Positions 7,173-10,382 of a stretch of 10,382 bases of DNA are shown here, one piece after another; position 1 is the first letter of the stretch; the number at the start of each line of letters is the position of its first letter. Below the pieces are notes generated by a model that was not told where the DNA came from, did no database searches, and saw only the letters and a list, made by a program, of their open reading frames with translations. A program made the translations under genes and the position numbers. Source of the stretch: Novosphingobium sp. (lineage in GTDB: Bacteria; Pseudomonadota; Alphaproteobacteria; Sphingomonadales; Sphingomonadaceae); contig JAURNJ010000301.1 of the NCBI GenBank assembly GCA_030830245.1, positions 1-10,382 of the forward strand, in the 5' to 3' direction.

Positions 7173-7190
7173 AGGCTGTCTATACAGCTT
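7173..7190 (+). other. Hairpin just after the L,D-transpeptidase gene
   Basis: AGGCTGT (7173-7179) and ACAGCTT (7184-7190) can form a 7-bp stem with one G-U pair and a 4-base loop in the plus-strand transcript, 13 bases after the stop codon. No T run follows. It may stabilise the 3' end of the mRNA rather than terminate it. Confidence 0.35.
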
Positions 7191-7195
7191 ACGTT

Positions 7196-7230
7196 AATCC
7201 CGGCCCCCTTGACCTGATCGGGATTCTTTC
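7196..7230 (+). terminator. Weak candidate terminator of the L,D-transpeptidase gene
   Basis: AATCCCG (7196-7202) and CGGGATT (7219-7225) are perfect 7-bp inverted repeats with a 16-base loop, followed on the plus strand by CTTTC. The long loop and poor T tract make it a weak intrinsic terminator at best. Confidence 0.35.
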
Positions 7231-7250
7231 CGGCCTCCCAGCCGGATCGC

Positions 7251-7301
7251 CGGGGGAAGCAATCCAGGGTAATTACGGGCCACCCTGGATTGCTTCGCCC
7301 G
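7251..7301. repeat. Large inverted repeat in the convergent gap
   Basis: GAAGCAATCCAGGGT (7256-7270) is perfectly repeated in inverse orientation at 7282-7296 around an 11-base loop. After one G/G mismatch (7255/7297) four further pairs follow (7251-7254 with 7298-7301), giving 20-bp arms with a single mismatch. It lies between the ends of two convergent genes. There is no T tract on either side, so it is not a standard intrinsic terminator; a REP-like element, a small non-autonomous element remnant or a bidirectional transcription barrier are alternatives. Confidence 0.8.
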
Positions 7302-7314
7302 AGCTGAAATCCAG

Positions 7315-7337
7315 AAAAATCAGCGTTTTATAGCTGA
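7315..7337 (-). terminator. Candidate intrinsic terminator overlapping the tilS stop codon
   Basis: On the minus strand TCAGC (7337-7333) and GCTGA (7324-7320) form a 5-bp stem around an 8-base loop and run straight into five T residues (7319-7315). The right arm contains the tilS TGA. The layout is right for a Rho-independent terminator, but the stem is short. Confidence 0.35.
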
Positions 7338-8336
7338 GCTTCGGCGCTTTTTCGGCGGCCTTGAAAAAGTCCAGCCGCCACGTTCCGGGCGCGCAACGAG
7401 CGATCCGATCGACGCCGGGCTACCCGAATCGAGCGACTCGAAGACCTTTGCAACCTGTCCGCCGCGCGGTTCCTGACTGTCCATTTCGCGAACGATTCGC
7501 GAAATCACCCGCAGAATAACGGCTCGCGGTGCGCGTGGACGATAGGCCAGGCCGAAAGGTTGGGGACGCACATTTTCGGCCCATTCGCGCTGTGCCGCCC
7601 ATTCCAGGGCCGCGTCAGCATCGGCCAGATGTGCCGCGCTGTGTGCCAGCGCCACCGGATCGAGCCAACCGGCACTGGCCAGGGCCTTGCGCATTCGCAC
7701 CCGGTCGAACCGGTCGTCGCTGTTGCTGGGATCGGCAACCGCGCGCACGCCGCTGGCATCGACCAGCTGAGCCAGTTCATCGCGCCGCCAGGCGAGCACC
7801 GGGCGCAGCAGCAGGAGGTCGCTATCCGGCGCCCGTCCGCGCGGACGCACGCCGGCAAGCCCGGCAACCCCGCTGGCGCGGTTCAGCCGCAGCAAGAGCG
7901 TTTCGGCTTGGTCGTCGGCATGGTGGGCCGTTGCCAGGGCAGCGATCTCATTGCCTTGCGCCCATGTAACGAGAGCCGCGTAGCGGGCATTGCGCGCCTG
8001 CGCCTGAACGTTGCCCGGATCGACCTTAACCGGCAGCACCGCATGCTCGACCCCGAGCATACCGCACAAGTCGTTGACGAACACGGCTTCGTCTGCGCTT
8101 TCGGCACGCAGGCCGTGATCGACGGTCGCGGCCGCTACCCGACCGGGCAGGGCGGCTGCGGCGAGCAATAGCAGGGCCGTGCTGTCGGGACCGCCGCTTA
8201 CCGCGATGCCGAGCCGAGCGTCGGCCCTGTCGAGACCTTCCGGCCAGATCGCTTCCAGATCGGCGGCAAAACGCCGGACCTGCTCACTGCCTGCGGGCGG
8301 GAGTTCAACCCGGGCAGGCAAGGCCCCGACGGGCAT
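7320..8336 (-). CDS. tilS: tRNA(Ile)-lysidine synthase TilS
   Basis: A 338-residue cytosolic ATP-dependent enzyme that attaches lysine to C34 of the CAU-anticodon tRNA(Ile), switching it from Met to Ile decoding; it is normally essential. The PP-loop SGGPDS is at residues 47-52, followed by TVDHGLR (71-77), ATAHHADDQAETLLLRL (about 135-151) and DPSN (about 202-205), all typical of TilS. It is shorter than E. coli TilS (about 430), consistent with the short alphaproteobacterial form lacking much of the C-terminal region. ATG 8336 lies inside the 3' end of cpoB; GTG 8339, directly before it, is an alternative with better spacing (7 bases) to AAGGGA. The frame extends further upstream, but wholly within cpoB. 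The 32-base overlap suggests translational coupling to cpoB. Downstream, ftsH, a common partner, is absent. Confidence 0.92.
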   Translation of the reverse strand: MPVGALPARVELPPAGSEQVRRFAADLEAIWPEGLDRADARLGIAVSGGPDSTALLLLAAAALPGRVAAATVDHGLRAESADEAVFVNDLCGMLGVEHAVLPVKVDPGNVQAQARNARYAALVTWAQGNEIAALATAHHADDQAETLLLRLNRASGVAGLAGVRPRGRAPDSDLLLLRPVLAWRRDELAQLVDASGVRAVADPSNSDDRFDRVRMRKALASAGWLDPVALAHSAAHLADADAALEWAAQREWAENVRPQPFGLAYRPRAPRAVILRVISRIVREMDSQEPRGGQVAKVFESLDSGSPASIGSLVARPERGGWTFSRPPKKRRSSAIKR

Positions 8337-9315
8337 CACCGTATTGTCCCTTGAGCCGACCGGCGGCCTCGGCCGCATAGGTTTCAGCAAATTCGGCAAG
8401 CGCGATGCAGGCGCGCTTGTCATCGTTCAGCTTCTTCATCGCAACCGCAAGGTTCAGCAGGCTGTCAGGCGCACGCGCGCCGCGCTTGTCGGCCTGGTAG
8501 TTCTCGAGAAACCACTTGGCGGCTTCGACGGTCTGTCCGTCATCCAGAAAGGCGCGGCCAAGCAGGTTGCGTCCGAAGCTGACCCTGAAGTGACGCGGAT
8601 ATTTCTCGATGAACATCTTCAGCTGCTGGCGCGCTTCGGGGTAGAACTTGGCCTCCCAAAGCCGGAAACCGTAAGAATATTCGTCGTCGGCAGGATCGTT
8701 TGTCTGCGGCTTTTCGATTGCGCGCACGGCTGCGAGACGGCTCGCCGAGGGAGACGCGGACACGGCAGCGCTCGTTGATGGCGCTGCGGCGGGTGTCGTT
8801 GCCGCAATTGCCGGGGCAGGCGTGCTCGCCGTCTGAACCGCAGTCGCGACAGCCGATGGGGCTGGCGTCGTGGCAGTTGCGGCGGGCGCGGTTGCGGCAG
8901 CAGGCGCCGTTCCAGTCGTGGTCCCTGTGGTTGTGGCGGGTCGGACGATGCCCGCACGCGCTTCGAGTACGCCGATACGGTTGGAATTCTCCTCGACCTG
9001 CCCGGTCAGGCGGGCAAGCTGCGCCTCGATCGCATCCATGCGGGTAAGGATGTCGGTTACCGCCGAGGTTGCTGGAGGCGTGGTAGTCCCTGAAGCAGTC
9101 TGCCCGCTTGCAACCTCAGGCTTGAAAAACCGTTCGTCGCCGCCGGGAAACACCTTGCGTTGCAGGGCGCGAACCTCTGCTTCGATCTTGCGCAGCCGCA
9201 CTTCCCCGGCTGCGTCCTGGGCAGAAGCGATGCCCGCCGAACCGGCGAGGAATGTAGCTGCGAGCAGCAAGGCCGCCAGGCCCTTTTGCCCTTGCCGCTG
9301 GTCCCAACCCCACAT
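8305..9315 (-). CDS. cpoB: Cell division coordinator CpoB / YbgF (Tol-Pal associated TPR protein)
   Basis: A 336-residue periplasmic protein; in E. coli CpoB links peptidoglycan synthesis to Tol-Pal driven outer-membrane constriction. A signal peptide spans about 1-32 (hydrophobic LAALLLAATFLAG, cleavage near A-S-A-Q). Coiled-coil segments, charged and Leu-rich, cover about 36-57 and 88-120, matching the YbgF trimerisation region. A low-complexity Thr/Ala/Pro linker covers 121-200. The C-terminus (about 210-325) has TPR-like helices, starting YSYGFRLWEAKFYPEARQQL and continuing IEKYPRH, LLGRAFLDDG, LLNLAVAMKKL. ATG 9315 is chosen for AGGAGA (9330-9325) nine bases upstream; the longer frame to 9360 adds residues before the signal peptide. 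It overlaps tilS and lies 109 bp after the RodZ-like gene. tol-pal itself is not in the window. The linker is longer and more repetitive than in E. coli. Confidence 0.87.
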   Translation of the reverse strand: MWGWDQRQGQKGLAALLLAATFLAGSAGIASAQDAAGEVRLRKIEAEVRALQRKVFPGGDERFFKPEVASGQTASGTTTPPATSAVTDILTRMDAIEAQLARLTGQVEENSNRIGVLEARAGIVRPATTTGTTTGTAPAAATAPAATATTPAPSAVATAVQTASTPAPAIAATTPAAAPSTSAAVSASPSASRLAAVRAIEKPQTNDPADDEYSYGFRLWEAKFYPEARQQLKMFIEKYPRHFRVSFGRNLLGRAFLDDGQTVEAAKWFLENYQADKRGARAPDSLLNLAVAMKKLNDDKRACIALAEFAETYAAEAAGRLKGQYGDARRGLACPG

Positions 9316-9424
9316 TGTTTCCGGTCTCCTAAGCTGCCGAACCGAATGCCTGCCTGCCACGCGCAGGCCTTACCTGCGTTGAACCCGCGCTTCTCTGCCC
9401 AAGCAGGCTTTTGCTGTCGAGGTT
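9316..9424 (-). other. Gap between rodZ-like gene and cpoB
   Basis: These 109 bp hold the cpoB ribosome binding site at 9330-9325 and a small hairpin made of GCCTGC (9352-9357) and GCAGGC (9363-9368) with a 5-base loop. No T run follows it on the minus strand, and I see no clear promoter hexamers. Whether cpoB is read from the upstream gene or has its own start cannot be decided. Confidence 0.4.
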
Positions 9425-10294
9425 CTACCTCTCCGAAACGGTGGAAGTTTCGCCAGCCGGTCGTCCAGTTGCACTGGCTGACGCTGCTGGCGTTGCGGCA
9501 GATACGGGCGGCGCCAGCAGGCTTGCGGGCGCAAGCGAAATGTTGCGGAGCACTTCGGGGGCTGGACGCAATCGGGCGAGTGTGCGCGAGCCCACCGTCA
9601 CGCGCAGCATGTCGGGCCGGGCGGTCGAAAGCACCGCGCCTGCCGCGTTTGCCGGTACGAGGTAACTCTCGTTCAGGGCCAGTTCCTTCCGGAACACCTG
9701 TTCGCCCGCTGCATTATCGATACGCAGCCAGACGCCGTTTTCAAGCGCGGTCAGCCGAACTGCCGCCGTGGCGGCGACGGGCGCAGGGGCCGCCTGCCTG
9801 GCTGCGGCTACTGGCTGCGTGGCGGACTGCGCCGGCTTCTCGTCGATCAGATCGGGCATCGAGCCTGCCGGATCGAGGAAACTGCGCCAGAATACGAAAA
9901 TCAGCGCGAACAACAGGATCGCCCCGCCTGCCGCCATCCATGCGAGCCCGGAGGACGGTAACCGCGCCGGGTCGCCAGGTTCGAAAGCATCGGAGTGCTG
10001 CGTGCGCGGGTGAAGGCCTTCCTGTCGGGACAGCTCGTCGCGAACGGCCTGGGCAATATTCTCCTCGTTGAGGCCGACCGCACGCGCATAGGATCTGCTG
10101 AAGCCGACCGCGTAGGTGCGGCTGGCAAGTTCTGAGTATCGATCGTCCTCGATAGCCGCGAGGTGCCGCTTCGAAACCCGCGTTCGGGCCGCGATCTCCT
10201 CCAGCTCCAGCCCGGCAACAAGCCGCGCCTCGCGCAAGCGCGCTCCCGCCGTCAGCAGCGGCAGCCTCCCTTCGTCGTCACCTCCCTGCGCCAT
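9425..10294 (-). CDS. RodZ-like protein: HTH_25 domain, one membrane helix, DUF4115-type C-terminus
   Basis: A 289-residue inner-membrane protein. Residues about 12-88 form a helix-turn-helix of the RodZ/HTH_25 type (GARLREARLVAGLELEEIAA, then SKRHLAAIEDDRYSEL and TYAVGFSRSYARAVGL). One hydrophobic helix is at about 115-136, followed by FWRSF and a Pro/Ala linker (145-178). A beta-rich DUF4115-like domain follows at about 179-262 (LTALENGVWLRIDNAAGEQV, then ELALNESYLVP). This order is that of RodZ, which ties MreB filaments to the elongation machinery. The tail after 262 is Ala/Ser/Pro-rich. ATG 10294 is favoured by GGAG four bases upstream over GTG 10336. It heads a same-strand run with cpoB and tilS. 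A generic Xre-type regulator with a membrane anchor is less likely. It is the only rodZ candidate here, but mreB is not nearby. Confidence 0.8.
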   Translation of the reverse strand: MAQGGDDEGRLPLLTAGARLREARLVAGLELEEIAARTRVSKRHLAAIEDDRYSELASRTYAVGFSRSYARAVGLNEENIAQAVRDELSRQEGLHPRTQHSDAFEPGDPARLPSSGLAWMAAGGAILLFALIFVFWRSFLDPAGSMPDLIDEKPAQSATQPVAAARQAAPAPVAATAAVRLTALENGVWLRIDNAAGEQVFRKELALNESYLVPANAAGAVLSTARPDMLRVTVGSRTLARLRPAPEVLRNISLAPASLLAPPVSAATPAASASATGRPAGETSTVSER

Positions 10295-10333
10295 TGTGCT
10301 CCAAGACCATTGTCGATGCGCTTCCCCGCGGCG

Positions 10334-10362
10334 CACAAACGACGCAATCCAGCCCGTGTCAA
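10334..10362 (-). promoter_or_regulatory. Possible promoter of the rodZ-like gene
   Basis: On the minus strand a perfect TTGACA (10362-10357) is followed after 17 bases by TTTGTG (10339-10334), about 40 bp before the favoured ATG. The -35 element is ideal but the -10 is poor. Beyond it to the window end I see nothing assignable. Confidence 0.3.
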
Positions 10363-10382
10363 ATGCGTACGCGGTTAAGGAC

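Noticed and set aside
8870..9000. Possible tandem DNA repeat in the cpoB linker
   Set aside because: The Thr/Ala/Pro low complexity comes from the protein linker; I found no exact repeating DNA unit.
9160..10071. Plus-strand open frame of 303 codons across cpoB and the rodZ-like gene
   Set aside because: Arg/Pro-rich shadow crossing two real minus-strand genes and their gap; no domain is recognisable.
1..10382. tRNA, rRNA, CRISPR array, insertion sequence
   Set aside because: I looked on both strands and saw no cloverleaf-like T-arm signature, no spaced direct-repeat array and no transposase-like protein.

Overview
The window is GC-rich (by eye about 60-65 %) and tightly packed. It looks like chromosomal DNA of an alphaproteobacterium, most likely a sphingomonad (Novosphingobium/Erythrobacter-like). 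The reasons are the gene content, the Ala/Arg-rich proteins, the short TilS and the RodZ-CpoB-TilS order. The assignment is by inspection only; no database was searched. I saw no mobile element, CRISPR array, tRNA or rRNA.

Left part (1-3520, minus strand): a phosphate-starvation module. Reading right to left it holds a PhoR-type sensor kinase without membrane segments, an OprO/OprP-type phosphate-selective porin, and the phosphate-binding lipoprotein PstS, which runs off the left edge. A strong PHO box lies in front of pstS. A weaker but strikingly regular 11-bp-phased array of GTC half-sites lies in front of the porin. Together they describe a route for phosphate: outer-membrane entry (porin), periplasmic capture (PstS, feeding a PstCAB transporter presumably just outside the window), and control by PhoR with an unseen PhoB.

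Centre (3614-7159, plus strand): divergent from phoR is a 923-residue member of the phosphoenolpyruvate carboxylase family. It keeps the TAHPT histidine, one arginine and the metal-ligand positions, but it has lost the catalytic HGRG motif, the usual lysine and the C-terminal NTG tail. Whether it is a working carboxylase is doubtful. It is followed by a small membrane-anchored YkuD-family L,D-transpeptidase.

The 160-bp convergent gap 7160-7319 is full of inverted repeats. These include a 20-bp-arm palindrome with one mismatch and two candidate terminators.

Right part (7320-10294, minus strand): a rodZ-like gene, cpoB/ybgF and tilS in the same direction, with cpoB and tilS overlapping. This links cell-shape and envelope-constriction functions to tRNA(Ile) modification. 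The tol-pal genes and ftsH, frequent neighbours of cpoB-tilS in proteobacteria, are not present here.

The most interesting points are the degenerate PEPC-like protein beside phoR, the 11-bp-phased array before the porin, the apparently soluble PhoR, and the large palindrome between ldt and tilS.
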